The translations under genes were made by a program, and so were the position numbers. A model generated the notes under the pieces. That model had not been told where the DNA came from. It was given only the letters and a program-made list of their open reading frames with translations, and did not search any database. Shown piece after piece: positions 9,208 through 17,108 of a stretch of 64,000 nucleotides of DNA. The DNA comes from Bacteroides caecigallinarum. Its GTDB lineage: Bacteria; Bacteroidota; Bacteroidia; Bacteroidales; Bacteroidaceae. The stretch is taken from positions 1-64,000 of the forward strand of contig NZ_JACJLQ010000016.1 of the NCBI RefSeq assembly GCF_016902295.1. Reading direction: 5' to 3'. Each line of letters opens with the position of its first letter. Positions within the stretch are counted from its first letter, which is position 1.

Positions 9208-11688
9208 ATGAAATTATCGGAACTCAAAACAGGAGAAAAAGGAGTTATAGTCAAAGTATTGGGACACGGAGGCTTCCGAAGAAGAATCATCGAAATGGGA
9301 TTCATCAAGGGAAAAACCGTTGAAGTAATACTGAACGCTCCCCTAAAAGACCCTATCAAATATAAAATAATGGGATACGAAATCTCATTACGCCGACAGG
9401 AAGCGGAGATGATAGAAATAATCAGTGAAGAAGAAGCAAGAAAAACAGCTACAGGAACATCATTGTACGACCCTATATCCGAAAACATACCGGTAACAGA
9501 AGAACAGATGAAAGCTTTGGCACAGGGTAAAAGACGTACTATAAACGTGGCATTGGTTGGCAATCCAAACTGTGGAAAGACATCATTGTTCAACATAGCT
9601 TCAGGCTCACACGAGCATGTAGGGAATTACAGTGGAGTAACAGTCGATGCGAAAGAAGGCTTCTTCGATTTCCAGGGTTATCATTTTCGCCTTATAGACC
9701 TTCCTGGCACTTACTCATTATCAGCATACAGTCCTGAAGAACTGTACGTAAGGAAACACATTATAGAGCAGACACCGGACGTTATTATCAACGTGGTTGA
9801 CGCAGGAAATATAGAAAGGAACTTGTATCTTACAACGCAGTTGATTGACATGAACGTCAGAATGGTTATTGCGCTCAATATGTACGACGCGCTTCAGAAC
9901 AGCGGAAACAAGCTTGACATAAAGAAACTGAGCCAGCTGTTGGGGGTTCCTGCCGTACCTACAATAAGCCGTACAGGCGACGGTATAGACGAACTGTTCC
10001 ACGTAATTATCGGGCTATACGAAGGAGCGGACTTCATGGGACAGAAAGAAGAAATCCAGAATGAAGCCCTTTCAGAGTACCGTAAATGGCATGACGCATA
10101 CGTTCCGGACCATAAATACGGTAGCCACAAGGAAGAGGAAAACGATTTCACACCCCGAAACTTCATCCGTCATATACATATCAATCACGGACCGGAACTT
10201 GAAAGAAGCATAGAAGCTGTCAAAAAGGAAATAGGCAAAATAGATAATATCAGGCACAAATACTCTACACGTTTCCTTGCCATCAAAATGCTGGAAAACG
10301 ACAAGGATATTGAACGCCGCATAATTTCCGACATGCCTAACGCCGACACTATTATCGAAATCAGAAACAGAGAAGCCGAAAGAATAAAGGCCGCGATGAA
10401 CGAAGACAGCGAACAGGCCATCACTGATGCAAAATACGGTTTCATTTCAGGAGCTCTGAAAGAAACATATACAGACAACAACCAGAACACCGAGTTATTT
10501 ACACGCATAGTGGACAGCATAGTAACGCATAGGATATGGGGATTTCCTATCTTCTTCATCTTCCTTTACATCATGTTCGAAGGTACATTTGTCATAGGCG
10601 ACTACCCTATGCAGGCTATCGAATGGTTGGTTGGAGTTATAGCTCAGGCTGCTGATAATTTCATTCCTGCCGGACCGGTTAAAGATTTGATAGTTGACGG
10701 TATAATAGGCGGTGTTGGAGGTGTAATAGTATTCCTTCCAAACATACTTATCCTATATACTTTCATTTCAATAATGGAAGACTCGGGGTACATGGCCCGT
10801 GCCGCATTCATTATGGATAAAATTATGCATAAGATGGGCTTGCACGGCAAATCTTTCATTCCGCTGATTATGGGATTCGGATGTAACGTGCCGGCAATAA
10901 TGGGCTCGCGCATCATAGAGAGCCGCAAGTCAAGACTTGTGACAATGCTCATAACACCGCTTATGTCATGTAGCGCACGTCTGCCAATCTACCTTATACT
11001 TATCGGTGCATTCTTCCAGAAACATGCAAGCCTTGTATTGCTGACAATATACAGTACAGGAATATTGCTTGCTATAATCGTGGCAAGGATATTCAGCAAA
11101 TTTATTGTAAAGGACGACGATGCCCCTTTCGTAATGGAACTTCCGCCTTACAGGATGCCTACTGTAAAATCAGTACTAAGGCATACATGGGAAAAAGGCG
11201 TACAATATCTTAAGAAGATGGGAGGCATAATCATGGTGGCATCTATCATTATCTGGTTCCTGGGATATTATCCTAACCATAATGAATACGCTACACAGGC
11301 AGAGCAGCAGGAACATTCATACATAGGCCAGATAGGAAAAGCCATCGAACCTGTTATCGAGCCATTAGGATTTGACTGGAAAATGGGTATAGGTATCCTT
11401 TCAGGAGTTGGTGCCAAAGAACTTGTAGTAAGTACATTGGGAGTCCTTTATGCCGACAATGAGGACGTTGACAGTACAGGATTGGCCGAGAGACTGAACA
11501 TCACTCCACTTGTTGCTTTCGGATATATGCTTTTCATTTTGATATACTTCCCTTGTGTGGCGACAATAGCCGCCATCAAACAAGAATCCGGCAGCTGGAA
11601 ATGGGCACTTTTTGCCGCCACTTATACTACAGCATTGGCATGGATTGTGTCATTCCTCGTATTTCAAATCGGAAAACTATTTATATAA
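9208..11688 (+). CDS. feoB: Ferrous iron transporter, FeoA-FeoB fusion
   Basis: An 826-residue inner-membrane Fe(II) importer. Residues 1-75 are a FeoA SH3-like domain (MKLSELKTGEKGVIVKVLG). It is joined to the cytosolic G-protein domain of FeoB at about residue 110, with G1 GNPNCGKTS, G3 DLPGTYSL and G4 NMYD. From about residue 435 there are two Gate domains and the FeoB core membrane segments, including FLPNILILY and the GFGCNVPAIM motif. In enterobacteria FeoA and FeoB are separate genes; the fusion is the usual Bacteroides arrangement. A Cys-rich membrane peptide gene follows two bases after the stop. The role is iron uptake under anaerobic, reduced conditions. Confidence 0.96.
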   Translation: MKLSELKTGEKGVIVKVLGHGGFRRRIIEMGFIKGKTVEVILNAPLKDPIKYKIMGYEISLRRQEAEMIEIISEEEARKTATGTSLYDPISENIPVTEEQMKALAQGKRRTINVALVGNPNCGKTSLFNIASGSHEHVGNYSGVTVDAKEGFFDFQGYHFRLIDLPGTYSLSAYSPEELYVRKHIIEQTPDVIINVVDAGNIERNLYLTTQLIDMNVRMVIALNMYDALQNSGNKLDIKKLSQLLGVPAVPTISRTGDGIDELFHVIIGLYEGADFMGQKEEIQNEALSEYRKWHDAYVPDHKYGSHKEEENDFTPRNFIRHIHINHGPELERSIEAVKKEIGKIDNIRHKYSTRFLAIKMLENDKDIERRIISDMPNADTIIEIRNREAERIKAAMNEDSEQAITDAKYGFISGALKETYTDNNQNTELFTRIVDSIVTHRIWGFPIFFIFLYIMFEGTFVIGDYPMQAIEWLVGVIAQAADNFIPAGPVKDLIVDGIIGGVGGVIVFLPNILILYTFISIMEDSGYMARAAFIMDKIMHKMGLHGKSFIPLIMGFGCNVPAIMGSRIIESRKSRLVTMLITPLMSCSARLPIYLILIGAFFQKHASLVLLTIYSTGILLAIIVARIFSKFIVKDDDAPFVMELPPYRMPTVKSVLRHTWEKGVQYLKKMGGIIMVASIIIWFLGYYPNHNEYATQAEQQEHSYIGQIGKAIEPVIEPLGFDWKMGIGILSGVGAKELVVSTLGVLYADNEDVDSTGLAERLNITPLVAFGYMLFILIYFPCVATIAAIKQESGSWKWALFAATYTTALAWIVSFLVFQIGKLFI

Positions 11689-11689
11689 T

Positions 11690-11845
11690 ATGGACATTCA
11701 ATCTATAATTATAGGAGTAATATTAATCCTTTGTATCGTTTTCGTAGGGATACATATATACAGAATATTATCAGGCAAAGGGAAATCCGCATGTGACTCT
11801 TGCGCAGGATGCGCCCTTAAGAATGCATGCGAAAAGAAATCTTAG
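11690..11845 (+). CDS. FeoB-associated Cys-rich membrane protein
   Basis: A 51-residue peptide whose ATG lies one base after the feoB stop codon, so the two are translationally coupled. Residues 5-27 form a single transmembrane helix (IIIGVILILCIVFVGIHIY). The cytosolic tail holds four Cys in CDSCAGCALKNAC, an arrangement typical of the FeoB-associated Cys-rich family. It may bind Fe(II) or an iron-sulfur cluster and modulate FeoB, as proposed for FeoC-type partners; that role is inferred from context. Confidence 0.88.
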   Translation: MDIQSIIIGVILILCIVFVGIHIYRILSGKGKSACDSCAGCALKNACEKKS

Positions 11846-11860
11846 AATAAATTTTCCATA

Positions 11861-11899
11861 CGTTTAGAAGGTGTTTACAAACCGTTTAGAAGGTGTTTA
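11861..11899. repeat. Two direct copies of a 17-bp sequence
   Basis: CGTTTAGAAGGTGTTTA occurs at 11861-11877 and 11883-11899, with 5 bp between copies. No function is recognised. The rest of 11846-12060 is AT-rich and holds no gene that I can support. Confidence 0.7.
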
Positions 11900-12060
11900 T
11901 CTACAAAAATAGAGCATAAAAAGACATTGAAAATATATATTACACATAATGCTCTGAAACACAAGACAAACAGCCGTCTTTAATGGATATACAATCAGTA
12001 TTGCAATTATTAAACAAGCGACAAAGTACAAATTAAAAGATATTTTTTTAATACAAAGTA

Positions 12061-12090
12061 TTGCACATTTAAAAAAAAGAAGTACCTTTG
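12061..12090 (+). promoter_or_regulatory. Promoter of the tRNA-Cys/Cys/Lys operon
   Basis: TTG at 12061-12063 and TACCTTTG at 12083-12090 are spaced 19 bp, a near-perfect Bacteroidetes promoter, about 37 bp before the first tRNA. Confidence 0.8.
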
Positions 12091-12127
12091 CATCGCATTT
12101 GAGAAAAACAATATCAAAATGCCTTCC

Positions 12128-12199
12128 GGTTCCTTGGATGAGTGGCTTAGTCAGCGGTCTGCAAAACCGTGTACGGCGGTTCGAATCCGCCAGGAACCT
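12128..12199 (+). tRNA. tRNA-Cys (GCA), first copy
   Basis: The cloverleaf folds with acceptor stem GGTTCCT/AGGAACC, anticodon loop CTGCAAA (anticodon GCA) and T-arm GGCGGTTCGAATCCGCC. The 3' CCA is not encoded. It is identical to the next tRNA over its whole length. Confidence 0.95.
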
Positions 12200-12226
12200 C
12201 ACTTTACTGAAAAAATTAATTGCTAC

Positions 12227-12298
12227 GGTTCCTTGGATGAGTGGCTTAGTCAGCGGTCTGCAAAACCGTGTACGGCGGTTCGAATCCGCCAGGAACCT
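12227..12298 (+). tRNA. tRNA-Cys (GCA), second identical copy
   Basis: A tandem duplicate of the tRNA-Cys at 12128, with identical acceptor, anticodon GCA and T-arm. The 27-bp spacer differs from the flanks, so only the gene itself is duplicated. CCA is not encoded. Confidence 0.95.
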
Positions 12299-12312
12299 CA
12301 AAATAGCAGAAT

Positions 12313-12385
12313 GCACTCTTAGCTCAGTTGGTAGAGCAACTGACTCTTAATCAGTGGGTCCAGGGTTCGAATCCCTGAGGGTGTA
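12313..12385 (+). tRNA. tRNA-Lys (CUU)
   Basis: Acceptor stem GCACTCT pairs with AGGGTGT, with wobble pairs. The anticodon arm CTGA-CTCTTAA-TCAG gives anticodon CTT. The T-arm is CAGGGTTCGAATCCCTG and the discriminator is A. Its 3' end is partly repeated at 14480-14506, so this tRNA looks like the attachment site of a former integrative element. Confidence 0.95.
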
Positions 12386-12390
12386 CAAAA
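12364..12390 (+). repeat. Putative attachment site in tRNA-Lys 3' end
   Basis: This 27-bp segment covers the T-arm and acceptor 3' strand of tRNA-Lys plus five downstream bases. It recurs at 14480-14506 with 23 of 27 bases identical, including an uninterrupted AGGGTGTACAAAA. Duplication of a tRNA 3' end is the hallmark of integration by tyrosine recombinases. Confidence 0.6.
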
Positions 12391-12436
12391 AGAGAAGTAT
12401 TGAAAGACTATTGACTTTCAATACTTCTCTTTTTGT
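12386..12436 (+). terminator. Strong terminator of the tRNA operon
   Basis: A stem of about 20 bp formed by 12386-12406 and 12415-12435 (AGAGAAGTATTGAAAG and its complement) with an 8-nt loop, ending in CTTTTTGT. Confidence 0.85.
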
Positions 12437-12480
12437 ATGCCATAACAAATTTATCAATCCATTTTTAGAAATCAAATGAT

Positions 12481-12759
12481 TCATTCACCTAATCTTTTAG
12501 CTACGAACGAAGCATATTGAATTCCTATAGGCAAACTAATGTCTCCTTTTAATGTAATTTTTGTATGCGAATATGATAAAACAACATCTAATGCTATGAT
12601 ATATGAGCGATGAATCCTTAGGAATCTGTCAGATGGAAGAAGATTGTATATAGATTTCAGATTATTACGCGTAAGGACATGACCTCCTGAACGACGCATG
12701 ATCTTAACATAATTCCCCAAAGCCTCAACATATAGAATGTCCGATAACAGAATATTAAC
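12481..12759 (-). pseudogene. LytTR response-regulator remnant, 5' end missing
   Basis: The frame encodes a LytTR DNA-binding domain. It reads ILYVEALGNYVKI, then a segment rich in basic residues and the characteristic FLRIHRSYIIAL, ending with RLGE. In the same frame an in-frame stop at 12760-12762 lies immediately upstream, and no receiver domain or ATG precedes it. AlgR/AgrA-type regulators carry about 120 more N-terminal residues, so this is the C-terminal third of a gene whose front has been deleted. A TTG within the domain could start a 79-residue product, but that is unlikely to be functional. Confidence 0.75.
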
Positions 12760-12935
12760 CTATTAGTAATCAGGCAAAATGGTATTATAATGACCTTAAA
12801 AAAGCTTCTGAACTAACAGATAGAGAATTGAATGCAGCTATAGGCTGGTTAGCCAGAGAAGGAAATATTGAGTTTGAGGAAGAAAAATCATCAGGCAAGG
12901 ATGTATTCTTTTTATCATTAAACGTTTACTATTAA
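12759..12935 (+). pseudogene. Winged-helix (DUF2582-type) regulator remnant, 5' end missing
   Basis: The plus-strand frame from 12759 reads NQAKWYYNDLKKASELTDR, then ELNAAIGWLAREGNIEFEEE, and stops at 12933-12935. The ELNAAIGWLARE segment is diagnostic of the small winged-helix protein (DUF2582) widespread in Bacteroidetes. Those proteins begin about 15-20 residues earlier with a conserved G-x-N-A-G segment that is absent here, and a stop lies at 12756-12758. There is no ATG. It abuts the divergent LytTR remnant, so one deletion probably removed both 5' ends. Confidence 0.7.
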
Positions 12936-12996
12936 TGATTCACTCAAAAAAAACGAACCCAACATAATCTTTATAAAAAAACTCATTTTCTAATTT

Positions 12997-13031
12997 ACTT
13001 TATCCGGCTTTAATGCCGGATAAAGTTTTTT
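12997..13031 (+). terminator. Intrinsic terminator after winged-helix remnant
   Basis: ACTTTATCCGGC (12997-13008) and GCCGGATAAAGT (13015-13026) form a perfect 12-bp stem with a 6-nt loop, followed by TTTTT. Confidence 0.85.
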
Positions 13032-13081
13032 CAGTTTATTCTAAGACATAATATTTTCATAAATATACCACATTATTATAT

Positions 13082-13840
13082 ATGATAAGGAAAGAATTAA
13101 TCCGCAGATATTTTGTTTTTTGTATCTCACTCTTAATTATTGCGTTAGGAATCAGTATCATCACACGTTCCGATTTAGGCACATCGCCTATAACAAGTGT
13201 GCCTTATGTAGCAAGCCTTAACACGTCTGTATCTTTAGGCATGTATTTCTTTTTATTTACCATAGTCCTGATTATATTACAATTATTGTTGTTAGGTAAA
13301 GAAAAGATAAAAGAAAAGAAAATGGAACTGTTAATGCAGTTTCCGGTTGCATTTGTATTGTCTGTCTTTACAGATCTGACTATGTGGTTAACAACCAGCC
13401 TCACCCTTGAATCATATTTTTTAAAAGTCATTTCTCTGATTATCGGATGTATCATATTAGCGCTTGGAATATGCTTGGAAGTCATAGCCGATGTGACAAT
13501 GATTAGCGCTGAATATACAATACAATTTGCTACAATGCGCTTTAAAAAAGACTTTGGAACAATAAAAATCGGATTTGATGTATCTCTTGTAATTATTGCC
13601 ATTATATGCTCATTAGTTATGTCCGGGAATATTGAAGGAGTACGAGAAGGCACTGTAATTACATCACTTCTTACAGGACCATTTGTTCGTATTATCATGC
13701 CGCGACTTTTCTCTTTGAGAAACTGGTTGACAGGAACAACAGCAACAACAGCCACATCCAAAAATACAAATAATACAAATTTACCTTTGGTTATTACTAT
13801 ATCACGAGAATATGGTAGTGGGGGGGCACAATTTAGGTAA
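13082..13840 (+). CDS. YczE/YitT-like membrane protein, N-terminal part of a frameshifted fusion
   Basis: A 252-residue product with about five hydrophobic segments. The start MIRKELIRRYFVFCISLLIIALG and the SDLGTSPITSVPY motif are typical of YczE/YitT-like (DUF6198) membrane proteins. From residue 236 it enters ITISREYGSGG, the first strand and P-loop of a cytidylate-kinase-like domain, then leaves the frame in a run of seven G (13820-13826) and stops. The downstream kinase domain continues in the +1 frame, and in relatives the two parts form one protein of about 435 residues. The gene lies in the AT-rich stretch bounded by the tRNA-Lys repeat. Either the gene is broken, the G-run is phase-variable, or the base is a sequencing error. 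Confidence 0.7.
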   Translation: MIRKELIRRYFVFCISLLIIALGISIITRSDLGTSPITSVPYVASLNTSVSLGMYFFLFTIVLIILQLLLLGKEKIKEKKMELLMQFPVAFVLSVFTDLTMWLTTSLTLESYFLKVISLIIGCIILALGICLEVIADVTMISAEYTIQFATMRFKKDFGTIKIGFDVSLVIIAIICSLVMSGNIEGVREGTVITSLLTGPFVRIIMPRLFSLRNWLTGTTATTATSKNTNNTNLPLVITISREYGSGGAQFR

Positions 13841-14390
13841 AATACTTGCAAAACAATTAGGAATTACATTCTATGATAAGGAACTTATAACTTTAGTTGC
13901 CGGAGAAACAAATTTTAGTGAGGATTTTATATCCGAAAATGAGCAGAAATTACCTAACTCACTACTATATCAAATGATAATGCAGGATTACGAAGCCCCA
14001 TTAAATAAAAGTATGTCCTATGATGATGCTTTGTTCGTTGCACAAAGTAGAATCATTCGACGCATTGCATCTGAAAAACCATGTATTATTGTTGGTCGTT
14101 GTGCTGACTATATCTTAAAAGACCGTCCAAACACTATCAATGTATTTTTATATGCAAACATGGAATTTAAAATAAATAGAGTAATTAACGAATATGGCGT
14201 TTCATCAGATAAGGCATTAGAAACCATTAAACAAACAGATAAGAATAGGAAGGAACATTATTTCCATTACACCGGTCAAGAATGGGGTTATTCAAGAAAC
14301 TATAATATTACATTCGATACCAGCACTATTCCAATATCAAATATCGCTGATTTTATCAAGGGAATATACACAGAGAAAATTCCTGAATAA
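13812..14390 (+). CDS. Cytidylate-kinase-like domain, C-terminal part of the frameshifted fusion
   Basis: Starting in the G-run, this frame reads GGHNLGKILAKQLGITFYDK, completing the P-loop begun in the upstream frame. It continues with the family segments FVAQSRIIRRIA, CIIVGRCADYIL and TDKNRKEHYFHYTGQEWG. This matches the cytidylate kinase-like (Cytidylate_kin2) family. In Bacteroidales it is often attached to a YczE-like membrane domain, giving a membrane-tethered nucleotide kinase of unknown substrate. The apparent ATG at 13812 is an accident of the shifted frame. Removing one G at 13820-13826 restores a single protein. Confidence 0.7.
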   Translation: MVVGGHNLGKILAKQLGITFYDKELITLVAGETNFSEDFISENEQKLPNSLLYQMIMQDYEAPLNKSMSYDDALFVAQSRIIRRIASEKPCIIVGRCADYILKDRPNTINVFLYANMEFKINRVINEYGVSSDKALETIKQTDKNRKEHYFHYTGQEWGYSRNYNITFDTSTIPISNIADFIKGIYTEKIPE

Positions 14391-14479
14391 TTTATGGTAC
14401 AAGCCTAATCATGTTATTTTTAACGTGACAAGTTTCCAAATGATTAAATATTTTATTCTTAATTACAAAGTTCAAATTT

Positions 14480-14506
14480 GGTTCAACTCTCTAAGGGTGT
14501 ACAAAA
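14480..14506 (+). repeat. Degenerate copy of tRNA-Lys 3' end (putative attR)
   Basis: It matches 12364-12390 at 23 of 27 positions, including a 13-bp perfect block at the 3' side. It is not part of a tRNA. Together with the tRNA-Lys gene it brackets about 2.1 kb of remnant and frameshifted genes. No integrase gene remains between them. Confidence 0.6.
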
Positions 14507-14550
14507 AAAATTGTATTTTTGCACCAACTAACAAATAAATATATCAGATT

Positions 14551-15504
14551 ATGGGTCTATTATCATCCCTGTTCGGCGGGAACAAGAAAGACGAAAGCAA
14601 CGAACAGGAGAAACAGGAAAAGAAGAATTTTGAGATTTTAAAATACGACGGCATCAGAGCGCGCAATATCCATCAACTGCCTTATGCCATCAAATGTTTC
14701 GAAGAAGCTACAGCTTTGAAGGAAGATACTGAAACAATGGAGCTATTGGCCGCTTCATACATTCAAACAGGAAAGACAGACGAGGCAAGAACTGTTTATA
14801 ACCGCCTGACAGAACTTGAACCGGAAAACACAAAGATATTACTATCGCTTGCAGGCGTATGCTTCATACAGGAAGATTACTCAACCATGAAAGAAGTTTG
14901 TAATAAAGCTATTGCAATAGACGACAAAAACAAAGCGGCTTTCTATCTGGCGGCAAAGGCTGCAATGGGAATCAAGGATTACATACAGGCTATCGTGATG
15001 CTGACAAAAGCAATAGCCCTCGACGAAGACTTCAAGGATGCATACCAGCTTAGAGCCGAAGTGCTATGGAGCATGAGGCAGGCCAAAGAAGCTATAGACG
15101 ACCTTGACGTTATCCTGTCAAAGGAGAGTGATGATGAGGATGCTCTGGTCCTGAAAGGAGAGATTTGTGCAGCGACAGGAAAGCAGGAAGAAGGTATCTC
15201 GTATTTAGATAAAGTGCTATCCGTGAATCCTTTCAACGAAAAGGCTTATATAATAAAAGGTACAGTCCTGCTGGAAAGCAAAGAATTCGACAAAGCTATT
15301 GCAGTTTATGACGAAGCGTTGGAACTTTCACCGGAGAATGCCAAACTTTATCAGGAAAGAGGACGCGTGAAATTGCTTAAGGGTGATAAGGATGGTTCTG
15401 TAGAGGACTTGAAAAAAGCTATAGAACTTAATCCGGAAAGCGAAAATCTGATAAACGGCAATTACAACAATTTCTCTCAGGAAAATAAAGTAGGAATATA
15501 TTAA
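14551..15504 (+). CDS. Tetratricopeptide repeat protein
   Basis: A 317-residue protein without a signal peptide (MGLLSSLFGGNKKDESNEQE), so probably cytosolic. From about residue 30 it consists of some eight TPR units with the usual pattern, such as AIAVYDEALELSPENAKLY and AIELNPESENL. These are scaffolds for protein-protein contacts and the partner is unknown. A -7 box TATTTTTG (14514-14521) precedes the ATG by 29 bp. The gene begins just beyond the putative attR, so it belongs to the original backbone. A bidirectional terminator follows. Confidence 0.8.
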   Translation: MGLLSSLFGGNKKDESNEQEKQEKKNFEILKYDGIRARNIHQLPYAIKCFEEATALKEDTETMELLAASYIQTGKTDEARTVYNRLTELEPENTKILLSLAGVCFIQEDYSTMKEVCNKAIAIDDKNKAAFYLAAKAAMGIKDYIQAIVMLTKAIALDEDFKDAYQLRAEVLWSMRQAKEAIDDLDVILSKESDDEDALVLKGEICAATGKQEEGISYLDKVLSVNPFNEKAYIIKGTVLLESKEFDKAIAVYDEALELSPENAKLYQERGRVKLLKGDKDGSVEDLKKAIELNPESENLINGNYNNFSQENKVGIY

Positions 15505-15554
15505 TCCATTTTCAAACAGTATTTAAACACTGTTTAAACGGTATTTAAACAAAA

Positions 15555-15606
15555 TAAAAGCCCGGCATAAAAGCATAAAGAACTTTTATTGCCGGACTTA
15601 TTTTTA
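15555..15606. terminator. Bidirectional terminator
   Basis: CCGGCATAAAAG pairs with CTTTTATTGCCGG with one bulged base. A-rich and T-rich flanks lie on both sides, serving the TPR gene and the convergent aminotransferase gene. Confidence 0.7.
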
Positions 15607-15612
15607 TGGTTG

Positions 15613-16782
15613 TTATAAAGATTTATACGCCTCTGACAATTGCTTCATGGCACGCTCAACCACAGAACGCTGAGTGCCGACGTTCATTCTCATAAACCCT
15701 GCGCCTTCACGACCGAACATCTCGCCGTCATTCAATGCAAGACCAGCCTTGTCGGCGAAGAATGAATTTAGCTCCCCATGATTCAATCCCAATTCACGGC
15801 AATCCAGCCATATCAGGTATGATGCCATCGGACGTATAGCCTTGATTTTCGGGGTATTCTCTTTCAGGAAAGAGTCAACATAATCTATATTTCCCTGAAT
15901 ATATTCCAGGCATTGGTCAAGCCACTCTGTTCCATTCGAATAGGCAGCCTCAACGGCAGGGAATGCAAACACATGGCCCGCTCCAAGCTCACCGGCTTCA
16001 AGATAAGTCTCGAACCTCGCGCGCAAAGCATCATTATAAATAATGGTGTGCGAAGCAGCTACCCCAGGCATATTGAAGACCTTGCTTGGAGCCATGAAAG
16101 TGACAGAATTATTCTTTGCCTTTTCAGAAACCATGGCAAATGGAATATGTTTATGCGGTGGAAGAGTAAGGTCGGCATGTATTTCGTCAGAAAACACAAG
16201 GATATTGTCCTCCGCACAGATTTCCGCAAGTTCCTGAAGCTCTTCTTTTTTCCACACTACCCCACCCGGATTATGAGGATTGCAAAGAATAAGCGCACGA
16301 ACACCTTTCTTTATGCTCCGTAGAAGTTCAAGATTCATTCTGTATTCCCCGTTCTCGAATATCATGGGACATTCCACCAACCGCCTGTTGTTTTTCGTAG
16401 TCAGCCATGCGAAAGGATGATAAACCGGAGGCATAATCACAACTTTATCGCCGGGGGATGTAAAACATTTCAATGCCATGCCCAGTCCGGCAACTATACC
16501 AGGCACATAGTCAATATGTTTTTTCTCGACCACCATACCATAACGGTCCTTCACCCAGTTTACTATAGAGTTGTAATAACCATCCGACTTCATTGTATAA
16601 CCTAATATAGGATGTTCACAACGTTTCTTCACGGCATCGATTACAAAATCCGGTGTGGCAAAATCCATATCTGCCACCCACATCGGGATAAGATCGTCCC
16701 TACCCCATATATCTTTCATTTCGTCAAGCTTGACAGCATTCGTATTCTTTCTGTCAATCTGTTCATCAAAATTATACTTCAT
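15613..16782 (-). CDS. MalY/PatB-family PLP-dependent aminotransferase (C-S lyase)
   Basis: A 389-residue fold-type I PLP enzyme. Diagnostic parts are the N-terminal IPMWVADMDFATPDFV, the CNPHNPGGVVWKKEEL loop, SDEIHADL and the PLP-lysine segment FMAPSKVFNMPG. This is the MalY/PatB subgroup, whose members mostly act as cystathionine beta-lyases releasing homocysteine, pyruvate and ammonia. Some relatives have regulatory or other transaminase roles, so the exact substrate is uncertain. The gene is divergent from the aromatic amino-acid operon and convergent with the TPR gene. Confidence 0.88.
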   Translation of the reverse strand: MKYNFDEQIDRKNTNAVKLDEMKDIWGRDDLIPMWVADMDFATPDFVIDAVKKRCEHPILGYTMKSDGYYNSIVNWVKDRYGMVVEKKHIDYVPGIVAGLGMALKCFTSPGDKVVIMPPVYHPFAWLTTKNNRRLVECPMIFENGEYRMNLELLRSIKKGVRALILCNPHNPGGVVWKKEELQELAEICAEDNILVFSDEIHADLTLPPHKHIPFAMVSEKAKNNSVTFMAPSKVFNMPGVAASHTIIYNDALRARFETYLEAGELGAGHVFAFPAVEAAYSNGTEWLDQCLEYIQGNIDYVDSFLKENTPKIKAIRPMASYLIWLDCRELGLNHGELNSFFADKAGLALNDGEMFGREGAGFMRMNVGTQRSVVERAMKQLSEAYKSL

Positions 16783-16880
16783 AATGACTATTTTGTTTGT
16801 TGCAATATCAATTAAGCATTACAAAATAAGGTAATAATGCTTGAAAATTAAAAATTTTGAAGAAAATTTTCATCATATTC

Positions 16881-16909
16881 TTGTTTTTTCAAGAAAAGTA
16901 TTACATTTG
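16881..16909 (+). promoter_or_regulatory. Promoter of the Phe/Tyr operon
   Basis: TTG at 16881-16883 and TACATTTG at 16902-16909, 18 bp apart. Transcription would begin around 16916, giving a leader of about 190 nt before pheA. Confidence 0.65.
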
Positions 16910-16937
16910 CATCAGAAACGATAACAAAAAGTATTTT

Positions 16938-17024
16938 ATGAAAACATTTGCTACATACTTCTTCTTTTTCTTTTATTACTTTTACTTTAGCAATGAAGTG
17001 AAGCGGGAAGTCGTATGTGCATGA
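16938..17024 (+). CDS. Phe/Tyr-rich leader peptide of the aromatic operon
   Basis: A 28-residue ORF beginning MKTFAT. Residues 7-17 are eleven consecutive aromatic residues (YFFFFFYYFYF), and in total there are 8 Phe and 4 Tyr. The stop codon is at 17022-17024. Such runs of regulatory codons occur in leader peptides of attenuated amino-acid operons (pheL and tyr-type). Ribosome stalling here would sense charged tRNA-Phe and tRNA-Tyr. It lies directly ahead of pheA and is the control element for the operon. Confidence 0.9.
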   Translation: MKTFATYFFFFFYYFYFSNEVKREVVCA

Positions 17025-17091
17025 TACGAAAGATAATCAATACAAAATAAAATAACGAAATCCCGCTTCTATATGAGGCGGGATTTTTTTT
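17000..17091 (+). promoter_or_regulatory. Transcription attenuator: antiterminator/terminator pair before pheA
   Basis: The terminator is AAATCCCGC (17058-17066) pairing with GCGGGATTT (17078-17086), running into eight T (17084-17091). The alternative antiterminator is GAAGCGGGA (17000-17008), inside the leader ORF just past the aromatic codons. It pairs perfectly with TCCCGCTTC (17061-17069) and excludes the terminator. A ribosome stalled at residues 7-17 leaves 17000-17008 free; a ribosome reaching the stop at 17022 covers it. pheA begins at 17109. Confidence 0.88.
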
Positions 17092-17108
17092 AATGGTTAA
17101 ATAAAAAA

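Noticed and set aside
12099-12350. ORFs with tandem repeated peptides on both strands
   Set aside because: They translate the tandem tRNA-Cys genes; the repeats are RNA genes, not protein repeats.
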